The position numbers and the translations under genes are program-made. From Mesorhizobium sp. M1B.F.Ca.ET.045.04.1.1 (lineage in GTDB: Bacteria > Pseudomonadota > Alphaproteobacteria > Rhizobiales > Rhizobiaceae), in contig NZ_CP034448.1 in assembly GCF_003952465.1 (NCBI RefSeq), positions 5,309,001 to 5,373,000 of the forward strand: 64,000 nucleotides of DNA. Reading direction: 5' to 3'. This document shows positions 27,781 through 36,179 of this stretch, one piece after another (the stretch's first letter is position 1; each line of letters starts with the position of its first letter). Below the pieces are notes generated by a model that was given only the letters and a program-made list of their open reading frames with translations, ran no database searches and was not told the DNA's origin.

Positions 27781-27795
27781 GTTCTCTTTTCGTTC
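27781..27795. promoter_or_regulatory. LexA box upstream of ssb
   Basis: Perfect alphaproteobacterial SOS operator GTTC-N7-GTTC (GTTCTCTTTTCGTTC). It lies between divergent ssb and the cupin gene, 102 bases from the ssb start and 80 bases from the cupin start. Confidence 0.75.
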
Positions 27796-27874
27796 TAGTC
27801 GCAACCGCCAGTTCTGTCAAGGAATGTCAGCAAAAGGTAGTATTCCTGCGCAGGAAACAAAGGGAGAAATCGGA

Positions 27875-28255
27875 ATGAACATTGTTTCGCATGAGGATCA
27901 GCCGCGCGAAACGTGGCGGGCTGGGGTAGAAACCCGTATGCACATTGCCGCGGCCAATGGCGCGGCCGGGCTTTGCATATTTGAGCAGTGGGTCGAACCG
28001 GGCACCGGCGCGCCGACCCATGTGCACTCGGTCGAGGAAGTGCTGACGGTGATTGCCGGCGTAGCCGAAATGTGGATCGACGACCGACGGGCGGCGCTAA
28101 CCGCCGGACAGTCGCTGACCATCCCGGCGCACCGCAGGCATGGCTTTCGCAACGTCGGCTCCGCCGCGCTTCACATCCATGCCGTGCTCGCATCGCCGAT
28201 CTTCGAGGCAAGCTTCGACGGAGCCGCTGAGCCGGTGAGACGCTGGACATCCTAA
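27875..28255 (+). CDS. Small cupin-domain protein
   Basis: Protein of 126 residues starting at ATG 27875 with GGGAGA upstream. A single beta-barrel cupin domain is visible: GAPTHVHSVEEVLTVIAG holds the metal-binding His-His-Glu set near 46-57 and PAHRRHGFRNVG near 87-98 the last His. Such proteins bind metal and small ligands; the substrate is unknown. It is transcribed divergently from ssb, with the LexA box between them. Confidence 0.82.
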   Translation: MNIVSHEDQPRETWRAGVETRMHIAAANGAAGLCIFEQWVEPGTGAPTHVHSVEEVLTVIAGVAEMWIDDRRAALTAGQSLTIPAHRRHGFRNVGSAALHIHAVLASPIFEASFDGAAEPVRRWTS

Positions 28256-28299
28256 AACCGCGCTTGCCAAACCAATAAGTATCGGCTTATGCTTTGATC

Positions 28300-28614
28300 A
28301 TGATCGAAACAGAAATTTTCCGGGCGCTGGCCGATCCGACTCGGCGCGCCGTCTATGAGCGGCTGGCAGCCGGCGAGATGACGGTGTCGGAGCTGCGCGC
28401 CGGCACGAGCGTGTCGCAGCCCGCCGTCTCGCAGCACCTCGCAGTGCTGCGCGGCGCCGGCCTCGTGGCGGAGCGGCGCGCCGGTCGCAACGCCTATTAC
28501 CGCGCCGAGCCGCAAGGTCTCGATCCGCTGCTCGGCTGGATCGAGCGCTACCGCGCCTTCTGGCCGGAGCGCATCGAGAAACTGAAGACGGTTCTGAAGG
28601 AAATGGACCAATGA
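28300..28614 (+). CDS. ArsR-family regulator
   Basis: Winged-helix repressor of 104 residues. The recognition helix segment VSQPAVSQHLAVLRGAGLV is at about 38-56. No metal-binding Cys or His cluster is present, so this is the non-metal branch that is commonly paired with an AHSA1-domain gene. It starts at ATG 28300 (a TTG six bases earlier is possible), and its stop overlaps the next start by four bases (ATGA). Confidence 0.88.
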   Translation: MIETEIFRALADPTRRAVYERLAAGEMTVSELRAGTSVSQPAVSQHLAVLRGAGLVAERRAGRNAYYRAEPQGLDPLLGWIERYRAFWPERIEKLKTVLKEMDQ

Positions 28615-29081
28615 CGAAATATCCGATGGTGACCGACGCGCCGCTCAATTTCGAATGCGAGCTTCCCGATCCGCCGGAAAAAGTCTGGCGAGCGCTGACC
28701 GAGCCGGAACTGCTCGCCGCCTGGATGATGCCGAACGACATGAAGCCGGAAACCGGCAATCGCTTCGCCTTTGCTGGACCGGATGCGCCGATCGAATGCG
28801 AGGTGCTGGACGCCAAGCCGGGCAAGCTGCTGCGCTATTCCTGGCGCGAGCGGCCAAGTGCTGAGGATGCCCAGCGATTGCCGGCATTCGAAAGCGTCGT
28901 CACCTTCACGCTCGCGCGCACGCCCTCCGGCGGCACGCATCTCAGCATCGTCCATGACGGCTTCGTGCCGGCGGCGCAACCTGTCCTCGCCGTTGCAGGC
29001 GCAGGCTGCAGACTCTCGCTAAATGCACGCAAGAATCCAACCGCCGCCAATGCGCCATGCATGATGCTGCGCGCGGCTTGA
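28611..29081 (+). CDS. SRPBCC (AHSA1) domain protein
   Basis: Protein of 156 residues, AHSA1-type START-like fold; the DPPEKVWRALTEPELLAAWM block is diagnostic. It is co-translated with the ArsR regulator, a very common pair of unknown function in which the hydrophobic cavity may bind a lipid-like ligand. The C-terminal 40 residues (after IVHDGFVPAA) are Ala-rich with few clear strands and differ from the usual ending, so either a diverged tail or a shifted frame is possible. Confidence 0.78.
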   Translation: MTKYPMVTDAPLNFECELPDPPEKVWRALTEPELLAAWMMPNDMKPETGNRFAFAGPDAPIECEVLDAKPGKLLRYSWRERPSAEDAQRLPAFESVVTFTLARTPSGGTHLSIVHDGFVPAAQPVLAVAGAGCRLSLNARKNPTAANAPCMMLRAA

Positions 29082-29108
29082 CCAACGACAATCCGAGGAG
29101 ACTTGGCC

Positions 29109-29714
29109 ATGAGCGCCTTTGCCAATCTGGTGCCGATGGTGATCGAGCAGTCGAGCCGCGGCGAACGCGCCTTCGACATTTTCTCGCGGCTGCTGCGCGA
29201 ACGCATCGTCTTCATCAACGGCGAGATCAATGACGGCGTGTCGGCGCTGGTCTGCGCGCAGCTTCTGTCGCTGGAATCGGATCATCCCGACAAGGAGATA
29301 TCGATCTACATCAACTCGCCGGGCGGCGTGGTGACCAGCGGCTTCGCCATCTACGACACGATGCAATACATCTCCTGCCCGGTGTCGACGGTCTGCATGG
29401 GTTTTGCGGCCTCGATGGGCTCCTTCCTCTTGATGGCTGGCTCGCCGGGCCGGCGCATCGCGCTGCCCAACACCAGGATCGTGCTGCACCAACCGCTCGG
29501 CGGCTTCCAGGGCCAGGCCTCCGACATCCAGCGCCATGCCGAGGACATCCTGCGCACCAAGCGTCATATGACGGAGCTCTACGCCAGGCATTGCGGCCGG
29601 AGCTACGAAGAGGTCGAGCGCACGCTCGACCGCGACTATTTCATGACCGCCGAGGAGGCCAAGGCCTGGGGCCTCGTCGACCATGTCTACGACACGCGCA
29701 AGAAGGCTGCCTGA
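29109..29714 (+). CDS. clpP: ATP-dependent Clp protease proteolytic subunit, paralogue
   Basis: ClpP-type serine protease of 201 residues. The catalytic triad is recognisable: Ser in GFAASMGSFLLMAG near 100, His in NTRIVLHQPLGG near 125 and Asp near 174. The ATPase partner gene clpX is absent nearby, so this is probably one of the extra ClpP copies common in rhizobia rather than the main one. The start ATG 29109 follows GGAG nine bases upstream. A 13-pair hairpin lies directly after the stop codon. Confidence 0.9.
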   Translation: MSAFANLVPMVIEQSSRGERAFDIFSRLLRERIVFINGEINDGVSALVCAQLLSLESDHPDKEISIYINSPGGVVTSGFAIYDTMQYISCPVSTVCMGFAASMGSFLLMAGSPGRRIALPNTRIVLHQPLGGFQGQASDIQRHAEDILRTKRHMTELYARHCGRSYEEVERTLDRDYFMTAEEAKAWGLVDHVYDTRKKAA

Positions 29715-29716
29715 GG

Positions 29717-29745
29717 GACGCGCGGCAATTTGATTGCCGCGCGTC
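29717..29745 (+). terminator. Hairpin after clpP
   Basis: GACGCGCGGCAAT-TTG-ATTGCCGCGCGTC forms a perfect 13-pair stem three bases after the clpP stop codon. No T tract follows, so it may work with Rho or stabilise the 3' end. Confidence 0.55.
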
Positions 29746-29780
29746 TGGCTTCGCTTCCGGCGCGCCTCTATAGTCGGCGG

Positions 29781-30056
29781 ATGATCTGTTCCTTCAAGAA
29801 ACCGGCTATTGCCGCTGCCGCGCTCGCCAGCACCCTGATGGCCGGCGCAGCCTTCGCGAACGACAGCTCGGCGCAGAAGCTACCTGGCGTCAGCGGCGAC
29901 TATCGGATCGCCAAGCCTGCGCCACAGCCTGAGCCGGACGACGCGCAGCCCGCCGGCAGCAATGGTACGTTCAAGATCGGCGATACCGATGTCAGGATTT
30001 CCGGCAGCATCACCATCGATATGGCGACCGGCGGCATCAGGCCTCCCAATCATTGA
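29781..30056 (+). CDS. Small exported protein of unknown function
   Basis: Protein of 91 residues starting at ATG 29781. The N-terminal 26 residues form a signal peptide with core IAAAALASTLMAGAAFA. The mature part is short, hydrophilic and Pro-rich (KPAPQPEPDDAQPAGSNG), and ends in a beta-rich section GTFKIGDTDVRISGSITID. No family recognised. The clear signal peptide and codon use support a real gene. Confidence 0.6.
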   Translation: MICSFKKPAIAAAALASTLMAGAAFANDSSAQKLPGVSGDYRIAKPAPQPEPDDAQPAGSNGTFKIGDTDVRISGSITIDMATGGIRPPNH

Positions 30057-30108
30057 TCGGCGAGTTGACTGGCTGCGGGAATAAGCCTCCGTTCTGTCCA
30101 CAAAATGT

Positions 30109-30144
30109 AAGCCCCGCCACTGCTTCCGCAGGTGGACGGGGCTT
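30109..30144 (+). terminator. GC-rich hairpin with short T run, possible sRNA end
   Basis: AAGCCCCG/CGGGGCTT arms closed by inner CCAC/GTGG-type pairing form a strong stem followed by TTTC. It lies 53 bases after the small exported gene, in a stretch of about 780 bases without a convincing gene (30057-30839), so it could end that transcript or a small RNA. Confidence 0.45.
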
Positions 30145-30662
30145 TCATGGATCTGAAACCCAACTTTAGCCGGGAGTGGACTGCCGGCGTTCTGTTTCGG
30201 ATGCAACGCGGCGCTCGGCCGACGATCCGACTATGGTCTCTGATTGTACGAAATCGGCAGGTCACGGTTTGTCGGGTTGGCGCTCGCGCCTACCCTGGCA
30301 CTTATGCCCGCCGCGGCTCCATCAACTCGTGGAGCCTCAAGGGACTGTCCGGTGGCGTCATGCTCCGCTCCTTCTGTCCGTTGCGACCATTGTCTTACGA
30401 AGCTCTAGTCGCAAACGCCTGCGGCGTCTCGCAGGCCACCTTGGGGTGGCGAGGCCATCGACAGACGGCCGGCTTCGCTGACGCCCCGACACTGCTCCCG
30501 TGAGTCGGCGGCGTCAACCTTGAATAGCCGGTTACCGAAAAATGTGATTGCTTGGAGGTTACGTTCAGGTAAGTCCATACCGTCTGCCGATTGGCGGCTT
30601 TGCGACCGCTGTTTCCACAGCGCTTCTCGCGAATGTTTCCACAACGCTTTTGTCAGGAGCGT
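30145..30662. other. Intergenic stretch without convincing gene
   Basis: Frames here have poor codon use, no ribosome sites and no recognisable domain, and their base composition is lower in GC than coding neighbours. I see no tRNA or transposon. The right edge carries the uvrA control region. Confidence 0.5.
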
Positions 30663-30677
30663 GTTCGGCCTTTGTTC
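30663..30677. promoter_or_regulatory. LexA box upstream of uvrA
   Basis: Perfect GTTC-N7-GTTC (GTTCGGCCTTTGTTC), 163 to 177 bases upstream of the uvrA start. Same type of site as the one upstream of ssb, supporting SOS control of excision repair. Confidence 0.75.
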
Positions 30678-30839
30678 TTTCCGCTTGCCCGCCCACGCGA
30701 AAGACGGTTAAACCCATAGTTGGCCGCTTCCGTCGAGATTGTGGCGTCTCTCGACGCGGCGGCCAAACTACCTACATAGAGGATGGCCGGGACAAACCCG
30801 CCAATCCAGCAAATTCCAGACCTGAGGCGGCGACCGGCG

Positions 30840-33761
30840 ATGGCCGACCAAAAATACCTTTCCATTCGCGGGGCGCGCGAACACAATCTCAAGAACGTCG
30901 ATCTCGACCTGCCGCGCGACAGCCTGATCGTCATGACTGGACTGTCGGGTTCCGGCAAGTCTTCGCTCGCCTTCGACACCATCTATGCCGAGGGCCAGCG
31001 TCGTTACGTCGAAAGCCTGTCGGCCTATGCCCGCCAGTTCCTGGAGATGATGCAGAAGCCGGACGTCGACCAGATCGACGGCCTGTCGCCCGCCATCTCG
31101 ATCGAGCAGAAGACCACTTCGCGCAACCCGCGTTCGACGGTCGGCACCGTCACCGAAATCTACGACTACATGCGCCTTCTCTTCGCACGCGTCGGCATCC
31201 CCTATTCGCCGGCCACCGGCCTGCCGATCGAGAGCCAGACGGTCAGCCAGATGGTCGACCGCGTGCTGGCGCTTGACGAAGGCACGCGCCTCTATCTGCT
31301 GGCGCCCATCGTGCGCGGCCGCAAGGGCGAGTACCGCAAGGAACTGCTGGAGTTGCAGAAGAAGGGCTTCCAGCGCGTCAAGGTCGACGGCGTCTTCTAC
31401 GAGATCGCCGACGTGCCGGCGCTGGACAAGAAGTACAAGCACGACATCGACGTCGTCGTCGACCGCATCGTCGTGCGCGGCGATCTGGCGACCCGGCTTG
31501 CGGACTCGATGGAAACCGCGCTGAAGCTCGCCGACGGACTTGCGGTGGCCGAATTCGCCGACAGGCCGCTCGACGCCAGCCAGACGGGCGAGGACTCGGT
31601 CAACAAGTCGAAGAACGAGACGCATGAGCGCATCATGTTCTCGGAGAAATTCGCCTGCCCGGTGTCCGGCTTCACCATCCCCGAGATCGAGCCCAGGCTG
31701 TTCTCCTTCAACAACCCGTTCGGCGCCTGCCCGACCTGCGATGGCCTCGGCAGCCAGCGCGCCATCGACGCCAACCTCGTGGTGCCGGACGAGAACGTCT
31801 CGCTGCGCGACGGCGCGATCAGCCCCTGGGCGAAATCGACCTCGCCCTACTACGCTCAAACTCTGGAAGCGCTCGGCAAGACCTATGGCTTCAAGCTCGG
31901 CGACAAGTTCAAGGACCTGAGCGCCGAGGCGAAGCAGGCCGTGCTGCACGGCACCGGCGAGCGTGAGATCACGTTCCAGTATGACGACGGCCTGCGCTCC
32001 TATAAGACCACCAAGACTTTCGAGGGCGTCATCCCCAATCTCGACCGGCGCTGGAAGGAAACGGAATCGGCCTGGATGCGCGAGGAGATCGAGCGCTTCA
32101 TGTCGGCGACGCCCTGCCCCGCCTGCAACGGCTATCGGCTGAAACCCGAAGCACTCGCCGTGAAGATCGCCGGCAAACATATCGGCGAGGTCACCGAACA
32201 GTCGATCCGCAAGGCCGACCAATGGTTCACCGACCTCCCGGCGCAACTCAACGACAAGCAGAACGAGATCGCCGTCAGAGTGCTGAAGGAAATCCGCGAG
32301 CGGCTGCGCTTCTTGAACGATGTCGGCCTCGACTATCTGACGCTGTCGCGCAACTCCGGCACGCTGTCCGGCGGCGAGAGCCAGCGCATCCGGCTCGCCT
32401 CGCAGATCGGCTCGGGCCTGACAGGCGTGCTCTACGTTCTGGACGAACCGTCGATCGGCCTGCACCAGCGCGACAATGCGCGCCTGCTCGATACGCTCAA
32501 GCACCTGCGAGACATCGGCAACACGGTGATCGTCGTCGAGCATGACGAGGACGCCATCCTGCATGCCGACTATGTCGTCGACATCGGCCCGGCCGCCGGC
32601 ATCCATGGCGGTCAGATCATCGCGCAGGGCACGCCGCAGCAGATCATGGCCACACCCGCCTCGATCACCGGCAAATATCTGTCGGGCGAGCTGGAAGTGG
32701 CGACGCCGCAGCTGCGCCGCGAGGCGAAGAAGAGCCGGCGGATCAAGGTCGTCGGCGCGCGCGGCAACAATTTGAAGAATGTCACGGCGGAGATTCCGCT
32801 CGGCACCTTCACCTGCGTCACCGGCGTCTCCGGCGGCGGCAAGTCGACCTTCCTGATCGAGACGCTGTTCAAGGCGGCCTCGCGCCGCATCATGGGCTCG
32901 CGCGAGCATCCGGCCGAGCACGACCGCATCGAGGGCCTGGAATTCCTCGACAAGGTCATCGACATCGACCAGTCGCCGATCGGCCGCACGCCACGCTCCA
33001 ACCCGGCCACCTATACCGGCGCCTTCACGCCGATCCGCGACTGGTTCGCGGGCCTCCCCGAGGCTAAGGCGCGCGGCTACCAGCCGGGCCGCTTCTCCTT
33101 CAACGTCAAGGGCGGCCGCTGTGAAGCCTGCCAGGGCGACGGCGTCATCAAGATCGAGATGCACTTCCTGCCCGACGTCTATGTCACCTGCGACGTCTGC
33201 CATGGCAAGCGCTACAACCGCGAGACGCTGGACGTGCTGTTCAAGGGCAAGTCGATCGCCGACGTGCTCGACATGACGGTCGAGGAAGGCGTCGACTTCT
33301 TCTCGGCGGTGCCCGGTGTGCGCGACAAGCTGGTGACGCTGAACCAGGTCGGCCTCGGCTACATCCATATCGGCCAGCAGGCGACGACGCTGTCGGGCGG
33401 CGAGGCGCAGCGGATAAAACTCGCCAAGGAATTGTCGCGCAAGGCGACCGGCAAGACGCTCTACATCCTCGACGAGCCGACCACCGGCCTCCACTTCCAC
33501 GACGTCGCCAAGCTGCTCGAAGTGCTGCACGAGCTGGTCGACCAGGGCAACACGGTGGTGGTGATCGAGCACAATCTCGAGGTCATCAAGACCGCCGACT
33601 GGGTGCTCGATCTCGGCCCCGAGGGCGGCGACGGCGGCGGCGAGCTGGTCGCCTCCGGCACGCCGGAAGCGATCGTGCGCGAGAAGCGCAGCTATACCGG
33701 CCAGTTCCTGAAGGAGCTTCTGGAGCGACGCCCCGGAGGCAAACGCGAAGCGGCGGAGTGA
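30840..33761 (+). CDS. uvrA: UvrABC excinuclease subunit A
   Basis: DNA damage sensor of 973 residues with two ABC ATPase modules. First Walker A GLSGSGKSSL is near residue 32, the second GVSGGGKSTF near 660; LSGGE signatures occur near 510 and 850. Two CxxC zinc sites are seen: ACPTCDGLG near 295 and CEACQGDG with CDVCHGKRYN near 760-790. ATG 30840 (MADQKYLSIRGAREHN) matches the usual start; ATG 30783 would add 19 residues but its GAGG is too close. SOS control is likely from the LexA box upstream. Its stop overlaps the next start. Confidence 0.96.
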   Translation: MADQKYLSIRGAREHNLKNVDLDLPRDSLIVMTGLSGSGKSSLAFDTIYAEGQRRYVESLSAYARQFLEMMQKPDVDQIDGLSPAISIEQKTTSRNPRSTVGTVTEIYDYMRLLFARVGIPYSPATGLPIESQTVSQMVDRVLALDEGTRLYLLAPIVRGRKGEYRKELLELQKKGFQRVKVDGVFYEIADVPALDKKYKHDIDVVVDRIVVRGDLATRLADSMETALKLADGLAVAEFADRPLDASQTGEDSVNKSKNETHERIMFSEKFACPVSGFTIPEIEPRLFSFNNPFGACPTCDGLGSQRAIDANLVVPDENVSLRDGAISPWAKSTSPYYAQTLEALGKTYGFKLGDKFKDLSAEAKQAVLHGTGEREITFQYDDGLRSYKTTKTFEGVIPNLDRRWKETESAWMREEIERFMSATPCPACNGYRLKPEALAVKIAGKHIGEVTEQSIRKADQWFTDLPAQLNDKQNEIAVRVLKEIRERLRFLNDVGLDYLTLSRNSGTLSGGESQRIRLASQIGSGLTGVLYVLDEPSIGLHQRDNARLLDTLKHLRDIGNTVIVVEHDEDAILHADYVVDIGPAAGIHGGQIIAQGTPQQIMATPASITGKYLSGELEVATPQLRREAKKSRRIKVVGARGNNLKNVTAEIPLGTFTCVTGVSGGGKSTFLIETLFKAASRRIMGSREHPAEHDRIEGLEFLDKVIDIDQSPIGRTPRSNPATYTGAFTPIRDWFAGLPEAKARGYQPGRFSFNVKGGRCEACQGDGVIKIEMHFLPDVYVTCDVCHGKRYNRETLDVLFKGKSIADVLDMTVEEGVDFFSAVPGVRDKLVTLNQVGLGYIHIGQQATTLSGGEAQRIKLAKELSRKATGKTLYILDEPTTGLHFHDVAKLLEVLHELVDQGNTVVVIEHNLEVIKTADWVLDLGPEGGDGGGELVASGTPEAIVREKRSYTGQFLKELLERRPGGKREAAE

Positions 33762-34171
33762 TGGCGAACACCGGCCTCATCTCCGTCGAAAGTCGTTTCG
33801 GCGTGGCCGAAACCATCGACAGGCTGGTCGAAACCGTCACCCGTGCGGGATTGCGTGTCTTCGCCAGGATCGACCATGCCGCCGGCGCGCATGAAATCGG
33901 TGCGCCGTTGCGTCCGACCGAATTGCTGATCTTCGGCCATCCCAAAGGCGGCACGCCGCTGATGCAGGATGAGCAGCTTGCCGGCATCGATCTGCCGGTG
34001 AAGGCGCTAGCCTGCGAGGATGCACAAGGCAAGGTCTGGTTGTCCTACAACGATGCGCATTGGCTGGCCGAACGGCATGGGCTTGGCGACGCCAGCCGCG
34101 ATGCCGTTGCGGCCATTTCGGCGGGCATGGAAAAGGTCGTCGCGGCTGCTGCTGGAGTCAATCAATCATGA
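33761..34171 (+). CDS. DUF302 family protein
   Basis: Protein of 136 residues with the DUF302 fold: GVAETIDRLVETVTRAGLRV near 14-33 and the PTELLIFGHPKGGTPLM segment near 57-73. Its ATG overlaps the uvrA stop (TGATG), implying coupled translation, though a link to DNA repair is not known for this family. The function is unknown. It is followed with a four-base overlap by an acetyltransferase gene. Confidence 0.82.
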   Translation: MANTGLISVESRFGVAETIDRLVETVTRAGLRVFARIDHAAGAHEIGAPLRPTELLIFGHPKGGTPLMQDEQLAGIDLPVKALACEDAQGKVWLSYNDAHWLAERHGLGDASRDAVAAISAGMEKVVAAAAGVNQS

Positions 34172-34626
34172 GACTGGCCCGCTCTGAAGACCTTGCCGCC
34201 GTCGTTTCGCTGACCACGGCCGCCTATGCGCCCTACACCGCCTTGCTCGGCGCGGCGCCGATCCCGGTGACGGAAGACTATGCGCCGCGCATCGAGCGCG
34301 GCGAAATCTGGCTGCGGGAAGAAGGCACCGAACTCGCAGGGCTGATCGTCCTCGAGCGGCACCCTGACCACGCCATGATCTTCAGCGTCGCCGTCGCGCC
34401 GGCCTTCCAGAGCAAGAAGCTCGGCATCAAGCTGCTCAAGTTCGCCGACGAACAGGCCCGACTGTGGGGTTTGCCGGAGGTGCGGCTCTACACCAATTCG
34501 CGGATGGAGCGGAACATCGCGCTCTATTCGGCTTATGGCTATCGGGAAACGGGTCGTCGGCCGAACCCATATCGGCCAGGATGGACCGTGGTCGACATGG
34601 CCAAGTCGATCGACAAAGCGGCCTGA
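34168..34626 (+). CDS. GNAT-family N-acetyltransferase
   Basis: Acetyltransferase of 152 residues. The acetyl-CoA loop region follows the IFSVAVAPAFQSKKLGIKLL stretch near residue 71-90 (a Q/RxxGxG/A variant, QSKKLG), and the C-terminal block VRLYTNSRMERNIALYSAYG is typical of GNATs. Start ATG 34168 overlaps the stop of the DUF302 gene. Acceptor substrate is unknown. Confidence 0.85.
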   Translation: MRLARSEDLAAVVSLTTAAYAPYTALLGAAPIPVTEDYAPRIERGEIWLREEGTELAGLIVLERHPDHAMIFSVAVAPAFQSKKLGIKLLKFADEQARLWGLPEVRLYTNSRMERNIALYSAYGYRETGRRPNPYRPGWTVVDMAKSIDKAA

Positions 34627-34652
34627 TCAATTCGAAAACCGGGAGGATGACG

Positions 34653-35459
34653 ATGACCAGCCAAGGAAAGATCCGCTCCGGCATGGGCGGCTGGACCTTC
34701 GAGCCGTGGGACACCTCCTTCTATCCGGACAATCTGTCGAAGGCGAAGCAACTCCATTATGCAAGCCGCCAGGTGCCAAGCATCGAAGTCAACGGCACTT
34801 ACTATTCCAGCTTCAAGGAGCCAACCTTCGTCAAATGGGCCAGCGAAGCGCCTGACGGGTTCGTCTATTCGCTGAAAGGCAATCGCTTCGTCACCAACCG
34901 CCGCGTGCTGGGCGAGGCAGGCGAATCGATGATGCGCTTCCTGGGTACGGGCGTCGCGGCGCTCGGCGACAAGCTCGGGCCGATCCTGTGGCAGTTCGCA
35001 CCGACGAAAAAGTTCGACGCCGACGATTTCGAGGCTTTTTTGAAGCTTCTGCCCGAAAAACAGGACGGCGTGCCGCTGCGCCATGCGCTGGAAGTCAGGC
35101 ATGACAGCTTCATCGTGCCGGAATTTCCGGCATTGGCGCGCAAATACAACGCCGCGATCGTCTATGCAGACCACGCCAAATACCCGGCGATCGCCGACGT
35201 CACCGGCGATTTCGTCTATGCGCGGCTGCAGACCGGCAGCGACGACAATCCCGACTGCTACACGCCAAAGGGGCTCGATGAATGGGCGGCGCGGACAAAG
35301 ACCTGGGCGGAAGGCAAGCAGCCGGCCGACCTGCCGCGCGCCGATCCCAAGACCGACGCGCCGGTCAAGCCGCGCGATGTGTTCGTCTACTTCATCACCG
35401 AGGGCAAGGTGCGCGCGCCTTTCGGAGCCATGGCGCTGATGAAGCGGGTGACAGCCTAG
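34653..35459 (+). CDS. DUF72 family protein
   Basis: TIM-barrel-like protein of 268 residues, DUF72/YecE. Family blocks are RSGMGGWTFEPWDTSFYPD at 8-26 and the SIEVNGTYYSSFKEPTFVKW region near 43-62; LEVRHDSF near 145 is the conserved centre. ATG 34653 is preferred over ATG 34647 because GGGAGG lies six bases before it. Function is unknown in the family. The stop codon overlaps the first palindromic repeat downstream. Confidence 0.85.
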   Translation: MTSQGKIRSGMGGWTFEPWDTSFYPDNLSKAKQLHYASRQVPSIEVNGTYYSSFKEPTFVKWASEAPDGFVYSLKGNRFVTNRRVLGEAGESMMRFLGTGVAALGDKLGPILWQFAPTKKFDADDFEAFLKLLPEKQDGVPLRHALEVRHDSFIVPEFPALARKYNAAIVYADHAKYPAIADVTGDFVYARLQTGSDDNPDCYTPKGLDEWAARTKTWAEGKQPADLPRADPKTDAPVKPRDVFVYFITEGKVRAPFGAMALMKRVTA

Positions 35460-35571
35460 AGCCGGATGATTTCAGGTCGAACCGACCTGAAATCTGAATC
35501 CGGCTCTAAATCAAAGAGATAGAGCATGATGTCGCCCGAAAACCGCTTCACACTTTTCGGCATCATGCTCT
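35458..35571. repeat. Bipartite palindromic repeat, RIME-like
   Basis: Palindrome one (35458-35507) has arms AGAGCCGGAT/ATCCGGCTCT with an inner TTCAGGTCG/CGACCTGAA stem; palindrome two (35521-35571) has arms AGAGCATGATG/CATCATGCTCT and the AAAAGTG...CGGTTTT core on the minus strand, closed by CG pairs. The first one begins within the stop codon of the DUF72 gene. Confidence 0.85.
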
Positions 35572-35813
35572 AGATGTGAACTGCGGACCTCTACCGGCTC
35601 TTTGTTCCAACGCCTGAGCTCTGCACGGCGCACCACGCGACACTGGTCGGCGGTTGGCTTGTCGGAACCCGCCGGCCATCTTGACCGTTCTGCCTGAGTC
35701 GCCGACCGCGCGAGGTCGGCGCAAGGTTATCTCGCCAAAAGGTCGCTACGGCGAGGTTGCCGCCTCGCGAAATGCTCGCCAAATCCCGCAGCGCCGGAAA
35801 GGAGCGAGGAAAG

Positions 35814-36068
35814 ATGACCGTCATCCTCGGTGCGTTGCTTACCGTCGCCGGCGTCGTGTACATGGCAGGCGCCGCTCTGAGGCGCGGACGACTGAGTGAC
35901 CCAGCTCCCACAGCGCCGGATCGCCCGGCGCCGAACCTGGCAACACCGGGCCCGACACTGGAGCCGCGGCGGCGCGGACTCGGTTTCCTAGGCCTGTCGC
36001 AGAATTGGCCGGGTCTGCTGATGATGGCGGTCGGCATCATCCTGCTGTTGTCGATGGCGGTTCTCTGA
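35814..36068 (+). CDS. Small membrane protein with two helices
   Basis: Protein of 84 residues from ATG 35814 (GAGGAAA upstream). A membrane segment at 3-20 (VILGALLTVAGVVYMAGA), a Pro- and Arg-rich linker of about 35 residues, and a second hydrophobic segment at 64-83 (WPGLLMMAVGIILLLSMAVL). No family recognised. The 240 bases upstream (35572-35813) contain no convincing gene. Confidence 0.6.
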   Translation: MTVILGALLTVAGVVYMAGAALRRGRLSDPAPTAPDRPAPNLATPGPTLEPRRRGLGFLGLSQNWPGLLMMAVGIILLLSMAVL

Positions 36069-36179
36069 CGTTACGGAATTATGGCGTCCTCACCGCTGTC
36101 GTAACGTAATCGATACTTCCTTGCTGCATGAATGCACCTACGCCAGGTTGCAGAAGCCCGGCGCTGGCAAGGACGGTGC

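Noticed and set aside
27002..27874. Extension of the cupin frame upstream to 27002
   Set aside because: This would run antisense through ssb; the real start is ATG 27875 with a clear ribosome site.
30283..30310. Possible sigma-54 motif TGGCAC near 30297
   Set aside because: The -12 part does not read TTGC at the correct spacing; unlike the site before urtA, it fails the consensus.
30132..30503. Possible 123-residue protein after the hairpin
   Set aside because: It starts inside the hairpin region, has no ribosome site, and its composition is not protein-like (mixed Arg, Cys and Trp, no pattern).
30768..33572. A 934-residue open frame on the minus strand opposite uvrA
   Set aside because: It is exactly antisense to a conserved uvrA gene; long antisense frames are expected in high-GC DNA. 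It has no recognisable domain and no ribosome site.
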